NCBI RefSeq assembly: GCF_029212575.1
Contig: NZ_JARGPK010000061.1
Location: 18,972 to 82,971 of the forward strand
DNA from: Antarcticimicrobium sp.
GTDB lineage: Bacteria > Pseudomonadota > Alphaproteobacteria > Rhodobacterales > Rhodobacteraceae
Length of the DNA stretch: 64,000 nt
Reading direction: 5' to 3'
Shown: positions 8,802 through 17,588 of the stretch, in pieces
Numbering within the stretch: position 1 is the stretch's first letter
How the letters are laid out: each line of letters opens with the position of its first letter
The notes under the pieces: model-generated
Database searches by the model: none
What the model was told of the DNA's origin: nothing
The model's input: only the letters and a program-made list of their open reading frames with translations
Program-made: the position numbers and the translations under genes

Positions 8802-10022
8802 ATGCATGATATCGACGACAACAAGGCCAAACGCAACGTGGCCGTCCTGGTCGCCGCCCAAGCACTGCTGGGCGCGCAGATGCCAATGATCTTCACCGTG
8901 GGCGGGCTGGCAGGGCAATCGCTGGCCAGCAACGCCTGCCTGGCGACGCTGCCGATCTCACTGATCGTGCTGGGTTCGATGATGGCGGCGACGCCGGTCT
9001 CGGCGATCATGCAGAAATGGGGCCGCCGCGCGGGCTTCATGCTGGGCGCCGGCGCCGGGGCCACCGGTGGGGCGATCGGGGCCTATGGCCTGTACCTCGC
9101 ATCGTTCCCGGTGTTCCTGCTGGGCAGCCTGATCACCGGCATCTACATGAGCGCACACGGTTTTTACCGGTTTGCCGCCGCCGATACCGCGTCGGACGCG
9201 TTCCGGCCCAAGGCGATCTCCTATGTGATGGCGGGTGGGTTGCTGTCGGCGATCATCGGCCCGCAGCTGGTCAAGGTGACCGCACAGTCGATGGTTATTC
9301 CGTTTCTCGGCACCTATCTTGCGGTGATCGGGGTGAACCTGATCGGCTCGCTGCTGTTCCTGCTGCTCAACATCCCCAAGCCGAGGCCACCCGCGGCGGA
9401 TGCGCCGCGCGGCCGCACGCGCTGGGAGCTGATTACCACCCCGCGCATCATGGTCGCGGTGATCTGCGCAATGGTCTCCTACGCGCTGATGAACCTGGTG
9501 ATGACCTCGACGCCGCTGGCGGTGGTCGGCTGCGGGTTCGAACAGAACAGCGCCGCCGACGTGGTCACCAGCCACGTGCTGGCGATGTATGTGCCCTCCT
9601 TCTTCACCGGCCATCTGATCGCCCGTTTCGGGGTGGAAAAGATCATGGCGGCGGGGCTGGCCATCCTGGCCGGGGCCGGGGCCGTGGCCCTGAACGGGGT
9701 AGAGCTGGAAAACTTCTTCGTCGCACTGGTGCTGCTGGGCGTCGGCTGGAACTTCGGCTTCATCGGCGCCACCACCATGCTGGCCGGCGCGCATGAGCGG
9801 CATGAACGCGGCCGGATGCAGGGGCTGAACGACCTTCTGGTGTTCGGCGGAGTCACCATGGCCTCGCTGGCCTCGGGCGGGCTGATGAACTGTTCCGGTG
9901 GCACAGCGCAAGAGGGCTGGACCGCCGTGAACATGGCGATGGGCCCGTTCCTGATGCTGGCCGGCGGCGCGTTGCTGTGGCTGATGTTCCAGCCCGAACA
10001 GGGCCGCCAGCGCGATATCTGA
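8802..10022 (+). CDS. MFS transporter
   Basis: About 12 hydrophobic segments: AVLVAAQALLGAQMPMIFTVGGLAG...GFIGATTMLAGAHERHERGRMQGLNDLLVFGG; start moved to ATG 8802. Confidence 0.85.
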   Translation: MHDIDDNKAKRNVAVLVAAQALLGAQMPMIFTVGGLAGQSLASNACLATLPISLIVLGSMMAATPVSAIMQKWGRRAGFMLGAGAGATGGAIGAYGLYLASFPVFLLGSLITGIYMSAHGFYRFAAADTASDAFRPKAISYVMAGGLLSAIIGPQLVKVTAQSMVIPFLGTYLAVIGVNLIGSLLFLLLNIPKPRPPAADAPRGRTRWELITTPRIMVAVICAMVSYALMNLVMTSTPLAVVGCGFEQNSAADVVTSHVLAMYVPSFFTGHLIARFGVEKIMAAGLAILAGAGAVALNGVELENFFVALVLLGVGWNFGFIGATTMLAGAHERHERGRMQGLNDLLVFGGVTMASLASGGLMNCSGGTAQEGWTAVNMAMGPFLMLAGGALLWLMFQPEQGRQRDI

Positions 10023-10024
10023 CC

Positions 10025-10804
10025 CTACCAGCGCCCCGAGGCGGCGCGCGCCATCAGCGTCAACCGCTTGCGCGCCTCGCTCTGGCCCAGAGTGCCCTGC
10101 GCCACCCGCGCCGGCTTCTTCCAAGCCTGCCGCAGGATAACCCCCGTTTGCCAACCGGCCAGCAGCGCAGGGCGCGCCTCACGCGAGACCGCGCCGCGCG
10201 CCGCCCTTGCACGTGACAGGTGATCGAGGCCGCGTTCGGCCAGTTCGCGCACCGCCCCGGGCCGTCCGTCGAGCAGGGGAATGCGGCCGCGCGCCTCAAG
10301 CTCGGGTACCGCGCGCAACCAGTTGGCCAACCCGGTGGCAAAGCCGAAATCGCGCACCGCCCGCTCCTCCGCCGCGCCCAGCATGCGCGCCGCAGCCCAG
10401 AGCAGGCTGCCCGCGCTCTGGTCGATGTAGCGGTCGAAATGGGCGGCATCCTCGAACGGGTCGCGGTAGATATCCCAACGCCTGACCGCGACATGCTCAT
10501 CCATCTCGGCGGCCAGATCCGGCGTCATGACCGCGCTCAGCGGTGTCACCACCTCGTGGCGGCGCACCGTGCCGCCGGTGGCGATCTCTTCCAGCGCATC
10601 GCGCCACCATTGCAGCCGCATCTCGGCGATCATCGGCTCCTGCGTGACCCAGGGGGCGCGGGCGACCTCGACGTTCATCGCCAAGAGCGGAAACAGCGCC
10701 CGGCGCGCCGAAGGGGGCGCGGCCATTGTGGCGAGGAACCGGTCGGGGTCGCCGCGCTGCACCAGTCCGGCGCAGGCCGCCAGATCGTCAGTCGAGATGG
10801 TCAA
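10025..10804 (-). CDS. Squalene/phytoene synthase family protein
   Basis: DRFLATMAAPPSARRALFPLLAMNVEVARAPWVTQEPMIAEMRLQWWRDAL. Confidence 0.78.
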   Translation of the reverse strand: MTISTDDLAACAGLVQRGDPDRFLATMAAPPSARRALFPLLAMNVEVARAPWVTQEPMIAEMRLQWWRDALEEIATGGTVRRHEVVTPLSAVMTPDLAAEMDEHVAVRRWDIYRDPFEDAAHFDRYIDQSAGSLLWAAARMLGAAEERAVRDFGFATGLANWLRAVPELEARGRIPLLDGRPGAVRELAERGLDHLSRARAARGAVSREARPALLAGWQTGVILRQAWKKPARVAQGTLGQSEARKRLTLMARAASGRW

Positions 10805-11759
10805 GGTACTCTCCCATCAGGCGCGAGGTGATGGCGGCACCGATCACCCCCAGGTGGCTCACCCCCGGGATCAGGTGGTAGGATCCGCCGGGGTTCGCCG
10901 GGGCCATCGTCGCCTGGAACCGGTCGGCGCGAAACGCCTCGTCGGCATCACCCGAGACCAGAAGAAACGGCGGCAAGACGCTGATATCCTTCAGGTAATC
11001 CGATCTCGGCGCGTAGGAGGCATTGAGCCGGTAGCTGTAGGCGTCGGTCATCTCGCCGCGCAGGCGTTCCGGCACGTTGAACTCGATCGCAGTCAGCCCG
11101 TTCAGCGCCCGGATCCCCACCGCGTTGAGCATCGACAGCCCAATGATCCTCCGGGTCAGGGGACGCGCCCAACCGCCTGAATTCTCGCGCATTACCGGCG
11201 CGTCGTATTTCAGGAAGGGGGAAAGAAGCATGGCGCCGTCCGGGCGCGGGGTTTGCGCCCCGCCGGCATAGCGAATCGCCAGCCCGCCGCCCGAGGAATG
11301 ACCGGCAAGAACGAACGTCTGACCCGGCTCCAGATGCGCACGGGCGAGATCGGCGATATCCTCTTCCAGCTGGCCGATATGGGTCACGTCGGGGGCCTTG
11401 GCGCGGCTGGCCCCGTGACCGCGCAGATCCGGCAGCAGCACGGTGGCATGTTCCGAGAGCGCCTCGGCCAGCCCGGCGTAGTAGAGCCCATGGGCACCGG
11501 AGCCATGGATCAGCACCACCAGCGGCGCGCCGTCGGGGCCGGGAAACAGGCGATAGATCAGTTCGACGCCGTCGCGGGCGGTGTAGCTTTGCGGCGCGGG
11601 CGCGGCGATTGGCCCGCCGCGTTCCGGAAAGGTCAGCCCGCCGCCCACGAACGGCTGCCCCGGCCGCTGCGACAGGATCAGCCCGCCCGCGATCGCCAGA
11701 AAGACCGCCGCGCCGATCAGCGCGATGCGCAGCAGCGTCCGGGCGAGGCCGGGAATCAT
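10788..11759 (-). CDS. Alpha/beta fold hydrolase
   Basis: VVLIHGSGAHGLYYAGLAEALSEHATVLLPDLRGHGAS...VLAGHSSGGGLAIRYAGG. Confidence 0.87.
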   Translation of the reverse strand: MIPGLARTLLRIALIGAAVFLAIAGGLILSQRPGQPFVGGGLTFPERGGPIAAPAPQSYTARDGVELIYRLFPGPDGAPLVVLIHGSGAHGLYYAGLAEALSEHATVLLPDLRGHGASRAKAPDVTHIGQLEEDIADLARAHLEPGQTFVLAGHSSGGGLAIRYAGGAQTPRPDGAMLLSPFLKYDAPVMRENSGGWARPLTRRIIGLSMLNAVGIRALNGLTAIEFNVPERLRGEMTDAYSYRLNASYAPRSDYLKDISVLPPFLLVSGDADEAFRADRFQATMAPANPGGSYHLIPGVSHLGVIGAAITSRLMGEYLDHLD

Positions 11760-13384
11760 GCGCCCCCCGCAGCCGGGGCGGCGTCGCGGATCAGCTTCCA
11801 GCGGATCGCGTCCAGCAGCGCCTCGAAACTGGCGTCGACGATGTTCGGGCTGACCCCCACGGTGGACCAGCGCCGCCCCTGCCCGTCGGCGCTATCGATG
11901 ATGACGCGGGTCACCGCCTCGGTCCCACCTTGCGTGATGCGCACCTTGAAATCGACCAGCCGCATGTCTTCGATGATCTCCGAATAGCGGCCCAGATCCT
12001 TGGCCAGCGCCTTGGACAGCGCGTTGACCGGGCCGCGATCCGATCCGGTCTCGTCCAGCGACTCGCTGACCGAAAGCTTCTTCTCGCCATCGACCTTGAC
12101 CACCACCACGGCCTCGGAGAGGCTGACCATGCGGTCATACTTGTTCTTGCGCCGCTCCACCGTCACCTTGTAGCGCTTGACCTCGAAGAACGCGGGCAGT
12201 TTGCCCAGTTCGTCGCGCGCCAGCAGCTCGAAACTCGCCTGCGCGGTGTCATAGGCATAGCCTTCGTCCTCGCGCGCCTTGATCCGGTCGAGGATGCGGC
12301 CAAGGGCGGGGTCACGCGGCGCCACCTCCAGCCCGGCCTCGGCCAGACGGCGGCGCAGATTGGATTGCCCGGCCTGGTTCGACATCGGGATGATGCGGGC
12401 ATTGCCGACCAGATCGGGCAGGATATGCTCATAGGTCGCCGGATCCTTGAGGATGGCGCTGGCGTGCAGCCCGGCCTTGTGGGCAAAGGCCGAGGCGCCG
12501 ACATAGGGCGCCTGTTTCATCGGCACCCGGTTGAGGATGTCGTCCAGCATCCGGCTGGTGCGGGTCAGATCCCTGAGCGCCTCAAGGCTGATGCCGGTCT
12601 CATAGGCGCTGGCGTAGGGCTCCTTGAGCAGGAGTGTCGGGATCAGCGAGGTCAGGTTGGCATTGCCACAGCGTTCGCCCAGCCCGTTCAGCGTGCCTTG
12701 CAACTGCCGCACCCCGGCGTCGACGGCGGCCAGCGTGCCGGCGACCGCGTTCTCGGTGTCGTTATGGGTGTGGATGCCCAGGGTATCGCCGGGGATGCCC
12801 TCGGCGATCACATCCTTGACGATGCGGGCGATTTCCTCCGGCAGGGTGCCGCCGTTGGTATCGCAGAGCACGATCCAGCGCGCGCCGCCCGTCTGTGCCG
12901 CCTGCAGGCATTGCAGCGCATATCCCGGGTTGGCCTTGTAGCCGTCAAAGAAATGCTCGGCATCGAACAGCGCTTCGCGCCCCTGCGCCACGATATGGGC
13001 GATGGAGGCGCCGATATTCTCGAGGTTCTCCTCCAGCGTGATGCCGAGCGCGGTCTCCACATGGAAATCATGGGTCTTTCCGACAAGACAGACCGAGCCG
13101 GTGCCCGCGTTCATCACCGCCGCCAGCACGTCGTCGTTTTCCGCCGAGCGCCCGGCACGCTTGGTCATGCCAAAGGCGGTCAGCCGGGCCTTTGTCGTCG
13201 GGGCCTCGTCGAAGAACGCGCTGTCGGTGGGGTTGGCGCCGGGCCAGCCGCCCTCGATGTAATCGACGCCAAGGGTATCGAGCGCCTGCGCGATGCGGAT
13301 CTTCTCGGGGGTGGAGAATTGCACGCCTTGGGTTTGCTGCCCGTCGCGCAGGGTGGTGTCATAGATGTAGAGGCGGTCGGTCAT
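11756..13384 (-). CDS. cimA: Citramalate synthase
   Basis: MTDRLYIYDTTLRDGQQTQGVQFSTPEKIRIAQALDTLGVDYIEGGWPGANPTDSAFF; LeuA-like C-terminal regulatory domain. Confidence 0.93.
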   Translation of the reverse strand: MTDRLYIYDTTLRDGQQTQGVQFSTPEKIRIAQALDTLGVDYIEGGWPGANPTDSAFFDEAPTTKARLTAFGMTKRAGRSAENDDVLAAVMNAGTGSVCLVGKTHDFHVETALGITLEENLENIGASIAHIVAQGREALFDAEHFFDGYKANPGYALQCLQAAQTGGARWIVLCDTNGGTLPEEIARIVKDVIAEGIPGDTLGIHTHNDTENAVAGTLAAVDAGVRQLQGTLNGLGERCGNANLTSLIPTLLLKEPYASAYETGISLEALRDLTRTSRMLDDILNRVPMKQAPYVGASAFAHKAGLHASAILKDPATYEHILPDLVGNARIIPMSNQAGQSNLRRRLAEAGLEVAPRDPALGRILDRIKAREDEGYAYDTAQASFELLARDELGKLPAFFEVKRYKVTVERRKNKYDRMVSLSEAVVVVKVDGEKKLSVSESLDETGSDRGPVNALSKALAKDLGRYSEIIEDMRLVDFKVRITQGGTEAVTRVIIDSADGQGRRWSTVGVSPNIVDASFEALLDAIRWKLIRDAAPAAGGA

Positions 13385-13408
13385 TGGCCCCTCCTTTCGA
13401 CGGCAAGT

Positions 13409-13538
13409 GCGAAGGGCCGCGCCCGACCCTGGGGTGAGGCCCGTCTTGGAAACGGTCCGGTGGACCGGTTCAGGGCCGAACGGGCGGAGCCCCGAGGGTC
13501 GGATGATTGAGGCGCGAAGGGCCGCGCCCGACCCTGGG
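13409..13538. repeat. 25-bp direct repeat, two copies (13409-13433, 13514-13538)
   Basis: gcgaagggccgcgcccgaccctggg occurs twice, 105 bp apart, between cimA and cysS. Confidence 0.85.
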
Positions 13539-13632
13539 TGGGCGCATCCACGTGGCCTTCAGCGTAGAACGCCGTCGCACACACCACATCCGTTCGGCGC
13601 GAAACATCCAAGAGTGCGCCCTCCCGGGGGGT

Positions 13633-13648
13633 GGGTCGGGCGCGGCCC
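13633..13648. repeat. Inverted 16-bp core copy of the same repeat
   Basis: gggtcgggcgcggccc is the exact reverse complement of gggccgcgcccgaccc within the direct repeats. Confidence 0.8.
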
Positions 13649-13682
13649 GGCCTGCGGCCGGGCGAAACGGGTTGATGCGGTG

Positions 13683-15071
13683 TCATTCGAGGCCCTCCAG
13701 CTTGGTGGGGTCGAAGTTTGCGGTGACTTCAGCTTGCGGACCAAGCGTTGTCACCGTGAACTTGACACCGATTTCCAGCATCTTGTTCCGAAGCGCGTCG
13801 GCCGCAGCGAAGTCCTTGCGCAAACGCAACTTTTCCCATTCCTTGAGAAACGGTTGAAGTTCATGAAGGTGTCCACCCTCGGACGCATACGCATGGGACG
13901 GTACTCGCCACCAATCTCGCTTTGCCCCGCCTGAGAAGCCGATAAAGTTCATTCCAGCCTTTAGTGCTCCAAAAGAATCGGCTCGCGCCAATTCGTGCAT
14001 TCTGGAAATGAAACCTGCGGTGTTTAGATCATCGCACAGCGGAGCGACTAAATAATCCAACGCGCTTTCATCTGCTTCTACCCCCTCGGTTGCGGCATAC
14101 CATCTTCCTAGGTGGTATCGCGCCTCCTCCGCCTTCTTCTCCGTCCAATCCATCGGCTTGCGATAATGCGTCGAGAGAAACACGAAGCGGATCACCTCGC
14201 CCGGCACGCCCTTGTCCAGCAGATCCCGCACGGTGAAGAAATTGCCGAGGCTTTTGGACATCTTCTTGCCCTCGACCTGCAGCATCTCGTTGTGCAGCCA
14301 ATAGCGGGCGAACTCCCCCTTGGGGTGGGCGCAGCAACTTTGCGCGATCTCGTTCTCGTGGTGCGGGAACATCAGGTCGTTGCCGCCGCCGTGAATGTCA
14401 AAGCTCTCGCCCAGCAGTTCATAGCTCATCGCCGAGCATTCGATATGCCAGCCGGGCCGCCCGCGCCCCCAGGGGCTGTCCCAGCCGGGCTGGTCGTCGC
14501 TCGAGGGTTTCCACAGCACGAAATCCATCGGGTTGCGCTTGTAGGGCGCGACCTCGACCCGCGCGCCGGCGATCATGTCATCCACCGTGCGGCCCGAGAG
14601 CTTGCCGTATGCCTTGTAGCTTTCCACCGCGAACAGCACATGCCCCTCGGCCGCATAGGCGTGACCGCCCGCGATCAGATTCTCGATCATCGCCACCATC
14701 TGCGGGATGAACTGGGTCGCGCGCGGCATGGCGTCGGGTTCCAGCGCGCCAAGCGCACCCATGTCGTCAAGAAACCATTGCGTGGTCTCGGCGGTGATTT
14801 GGTCGATCGGCCGGCCGCTTTCGTCGGCGCGCCTGATGATCTTGTCGTCCACGTCGGTGAAGTTGCGCACATAGGTGACGTGATCGGCACCGTAGGTTTC
14901 GCGCAGCAATCTGTACAAGACATCGAACACCACGACGGGGCGCGCGTTGCCCAGGTGCGCCCGGTCATAAACCGTCGGCCCGCAAACATACATCCGCACA
15001 TTGTCCGGGTCGATGGGGGTGAACACCTCTTTACGGCGGGTGCGGGTGTTGTGCAGTTTGATCGTCGTCAT
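13683..15071 (-). CDS. cysS: Cysteinyl-tRNA synthetase
   Basis: [72 protein letters not shown]. Confidence 0.95.
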   Translation of the reverse strand: MTTIKLHNTRTRRKEVFTPIDPDNVRMYVCGPTVYDRAHLGNARPVVVFDVLYRLLRETYGADHVTYVRNFTDVDDKIIRRADESGRPIDQITAETTQWFLDDMGALGALEPDAMPRATQFIPQMVAMIENLIAGGHAYAAEGHVLFAVESYKAYGKLSGRTVDDMIAGARVEVAPYKRNPMDFVLWKPSSDDQPGWDSPWGRGRPGWHIECSAMSYELLGESFDIHGGGNDLMFPHHENEIAQSCCAHPKGEFARYWLHNEMLQVEGKKMSKSLGNFFTVRDLLDKGVPGEVIRFVFLSTHYRKPMDWTEKKAEEARYHLGRWYAATEGVEADESALDYLVAPLCDDLNTAGFISRMHELARADSFGALKAGMNFIGFSGGAKRDWWRVPSHAYASEGGHLHELQPFLKEWEKLRLRKDFAAADALRNKMLEIGVKFTVTTLGPQAEVTANFDPTKLEGLE

Positions 15072-15159
15072 GACGTACTCCTCGACGGCGCGGCGCGTGG
15101 CGCGGGCTTAGCAACTTGTCTCGGAGATGGAAACGACAGATACCGGCCCGCTGGTGCGA

Positions 15160-15207
15160 TCAGCAGGGAATGCAGCAGGTAATAATGATGCAGGGCATCC
15201 GGCTCAT
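15160..15207 (-). promoter_or_regulatory. Candidate Cys-rich leader micro-ORF upstream of cysS (MSRMPCIIITCCIPC*)
   Basis: Hand translation of ATG AGC CGG ATG CCC TGC ATC ATT ATT ACC TGC TGC ATT CCC TGC TGA: 15 aa with 4 Cys, same strand as cysS, stop about 88 nt before its ATG. Confidence 0.5.
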
Positions 15208-15331
15208 GACGCTGGATTAACACGGGCACGCCCCCCGGGGGAAGGTCAAAAGGACGCGCCGGGCGCGGCCGATTGACATTCCCGGCGCGCTCTGTCCCCT
15301 TGGCGGCGGTTTTTCCCGGCGGAGGTATCCC

Positions 15332-16516
15332 ATGCAGCTGTCCCATCGCATCACCCATCTGACCGGCGGCGGATCGGACGGGTGGGACGTGTTCTATCGC
15401 GCCCGCGCCATGATCGCGGCGGGCGAGGCGGTGACCGAGCTGACCATCGGCGAGCATGACATCCGCACCGATCCCGCGATCCTCGCGGCGATGGACGCCA
15501 GCGCGCGCGGCGGCCATACAGGCTATGCCGAGGTGCCCGGCGTCGCCGCCCTGCGCGACCGGGTCGCGGAACGGGTGCAGGCACGCAGCGGGGTGCCGAC
15601 CGGGCGCGGCAACGTGCTGATCACCCCCGGCGGGCAGGCCGGGTTGTTCGCCGCGCATAGCGCCACCTGCGATCCCGGCGACGCGGCGCTGTTCATCGAC
15701 CCCTATTACGTCACCTATCCCGGCACCATCCGCGGCGTCGGCGCGCGCCCGGTCCCGGTGCGCACCCGGCCCGAGGACGGGTTCCTGCCGCGCCCGCAGG
15801 ATATCGCGGCACGGGCCGACGGGGCGAAATCGCTGCTGATTAACACCCCCAACAACCCCACCGGCGCGGTCTATGGCCGCGACACGCTGGAGGGCATCGC
15901 GCAGGTCTGCCGCGACCGCGATCTCTGGCTGATCTCCGACGAGGTTTATGAGACGCAAGTCTGGGACGGCGCGCACCTGTCGCCGCGCGCCCTGCCGGGG
16001 ATGGCGGACCGCACGCTGGTGATCGGCTCGATGTCGAAATCGCATGCCATGACCGGTTCGCGCTGCGGCTGGATCGTGGGACCGGAGGCGGCGATCACCC
16101 ATCTGGTCAACCTCGCCACCCACACCACTTACGGCGTACCGGGCTTCGTGCAGGACGCGGCACTTTTCGCGCTCGAGCAGGGCGAAGAGATGGAGCAGGC
16201 CATCGCCGCGCCGTTCCGCCGCCGCCGCGCACTGGCGCAGGAGATCCTGTCGCGACAGAACGTCCTGCGGCTGCTGCCGCCGCAGGGGGCGATGTACCTG
16301 ATGCTGGATGTCAGCGCGACGGGGATGGACGGCCACGACTTCGCCGCGGCCCTGCTGGACGCGCAGCGCATCGCGGTGATGCCCGGCGGCAGCTTCGGTG
16401 CCGCCGCCTCGGGCCATATCCGGGTGGCGATGACCATCGCCGACGCGGAGTTCGCCGCAGCACTGGAGCGGCTTTGCGCCTTTGCCGCCGAACGCGCGCG
16501 CGAGCCGGCGGTCTGA
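15332..16516 (+). CDS. Class I/II PLP-dependent aminotransferase
   Basis: LLINTPNNPTGAVYGRDTLEGIAQVCRDRDLWLISDEVYE...VIGSMSKSHAMTGSRCGWIVGP. Confidence 0.93.
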   Translation: MQLSHRITHLTGGGSDGWDVFYRARAMIAAGEAVTELTIGEHDIRTDPAILAAMDASARGGHTGYAEVPGVAALRDRVAERVQARSGVPTGRGNVLITPGGQAGLFAAHSATCDPGDAALFIDPYYVTYPGTIRGVGARPVPVRTRPEDGFLPRPQDIAARADGAKSLLINTPNNPTGAVYGRDTLEGIAQVCRDRDLWLISDEVYETQVWDGAHLSPRALPGMADRTLVIGSMSKSHAMTGSRCGWIVGPEAAITHLVNLATHTTYGVPGFVQDAALFALEQGEEMEQAIAAPFRRRRALAQEILSRQNVLRLLPPQGAMYLMLDVSATGMDGHDFAAALLDAQRIAVMPGGSFGAAASGHIRVAMTIADAEFAAALERLCAFAAERAREPAV

Positions 16517-16576
16517 GCCGCGCTTGTCCGGCTCCGGCCCGGCCCCTATGATGCAATCCAGGATGGAGAGACCGCA

Positions 16577-17233
16577 ATGGCATCGCTGAAACGCTGGCTG
16601 GATCGTCGGCGCAACCCGTGGAAAGGGGTGGCCTTCGACTCGTTTCACAAGTTCCGCAAGGACAAGGCGCTGCCGCGGCTGACCGATTTCTTCGATCTCG
16701 ACCCGGGATCGGTGGTGATCGATTTCGGCGGCTTCGAGGGCACCTGGACCGATGCGGTCCTGGCCGCGCAGCCCGAGGCCCGCGTGCATGTGTTCGAGCC
16801 GCACCCCGGCTATGCCGCCGCGCTGCGCGACAAGTACTGCGACCGTCCCAATGTCACCGTGCACGAGGGGGCGCTGGGGCGCGCCGCCGGGACGCTGTCG
16901 CTGTCGGACGCGGGCGATGCCTCCTCCGCGGTGGCCGATCATGACCACAGCTTTTCCGCCCCCGTCTTTGCGGCGCGGGAGTTTTTCGAGGCGCAGGGGA
17001 TCGACCGGGTGCAACTGGCCAAGATGAACATCGAGGGCGGCGAATACGAGTTGTTGCCGGCACTGATCGAGACCGGGCTGATCGGGCGGATCGCGCGGCT
17101 GATGGTGCAGTTCCACCTGTTCCGCCCCGCTGACGAACCGGCGCGCGCCGCCGTGGCGGCCCGCCTTGCCGAGACACACGCGCCGGCGTGGTCCTATCCC
17201 TTTGTCTGGGAAGAATGGCGGCTTAAAGACTGA
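16577..17233 (+). CDS. FkbM family methyltransferase
   Basis: VVIDFGGFEGTWTDAVLAAQPEARVHVFEPHPGYAAALRDKY...KMNIEGGEYELLPALIETG. Confidence 0.85.
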   Translation: MASLKRWLDRRRNPWKGVAFDSFHKFRKDKALPRLTDFFDLDPGSVVIDFGGFEGTWTDAVLAAQPEARVHVFEPHPGYAAALRDKYCDRPNVTVHEGALGRAAGTLSLSDAGDASSAVADHDHSFSAPVFAAREFFEAQGIDRVQLAKMNIEGGEYELLPALIETGLIGRIARLMVQFHLFRPADEPARAAVAARLAETHAPAWSYPFVWEEWRLKD

Positions 17234-17258
17234 TCTGAAACGATTTCCCGAAATCACC

Positions 17259-17286
17259 AAAAAAAGAGGGGGCTTGCGCCCCCCTC
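17259..17286 (-). terminator. Rho-independent terminator (minus strand), probably for the nrdJ transcript
   Basis: aaaaaaagagggggcttgcgccccctc: on the minus strand a GC hairpin followed by a T run. Confidence 0.72.
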
Positions 17287-17418
17287 AGTTTCGCCGTCCA
17301 GGCTCATCTCGTTGACCGCCCAAAGTGTTTTTTGCCTGCGGCCAGGACGTCGTCAGGGGCGAGCGCACCCGCCCCGGAAGAGAGTGGGAAGGACGATACC
17401 CTGCCCCACCCTGTACGC

Positions 17419-17475
17419 GCGGAAAATCAGGGATTTTCCGCCGGGCGGGACAGAGTGGAAACCAAGGGTTTCCGC
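17419..17475. repeat. Two adjacent palindromes in the nrdJ 3' region
   Basis: gcggaaaatc-agg-gattttccgc (17419-17441) and gtggaaacc-aag-ggtttccgc (17455-17475). Confidence 0.85.
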
Positions 17476-17588
17476 GGAGTCCCGCACCTTTGTCGTCTGG
17501 GCGAGCGTTGCCGCCCTGCCCCCAAATTCGTCGGGGCCGGACCCGAAGGCCACCTCTGCCCCTGAGCGCCGTTGCCGGCGCTGTCGGT

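Noticed and set aside
15068-17260. 730-aa minus-strand ORF over the aminotransferase and FkbM genes
   Set aside because: Antisense artefact; both plus-strand genes have clear family motifs.
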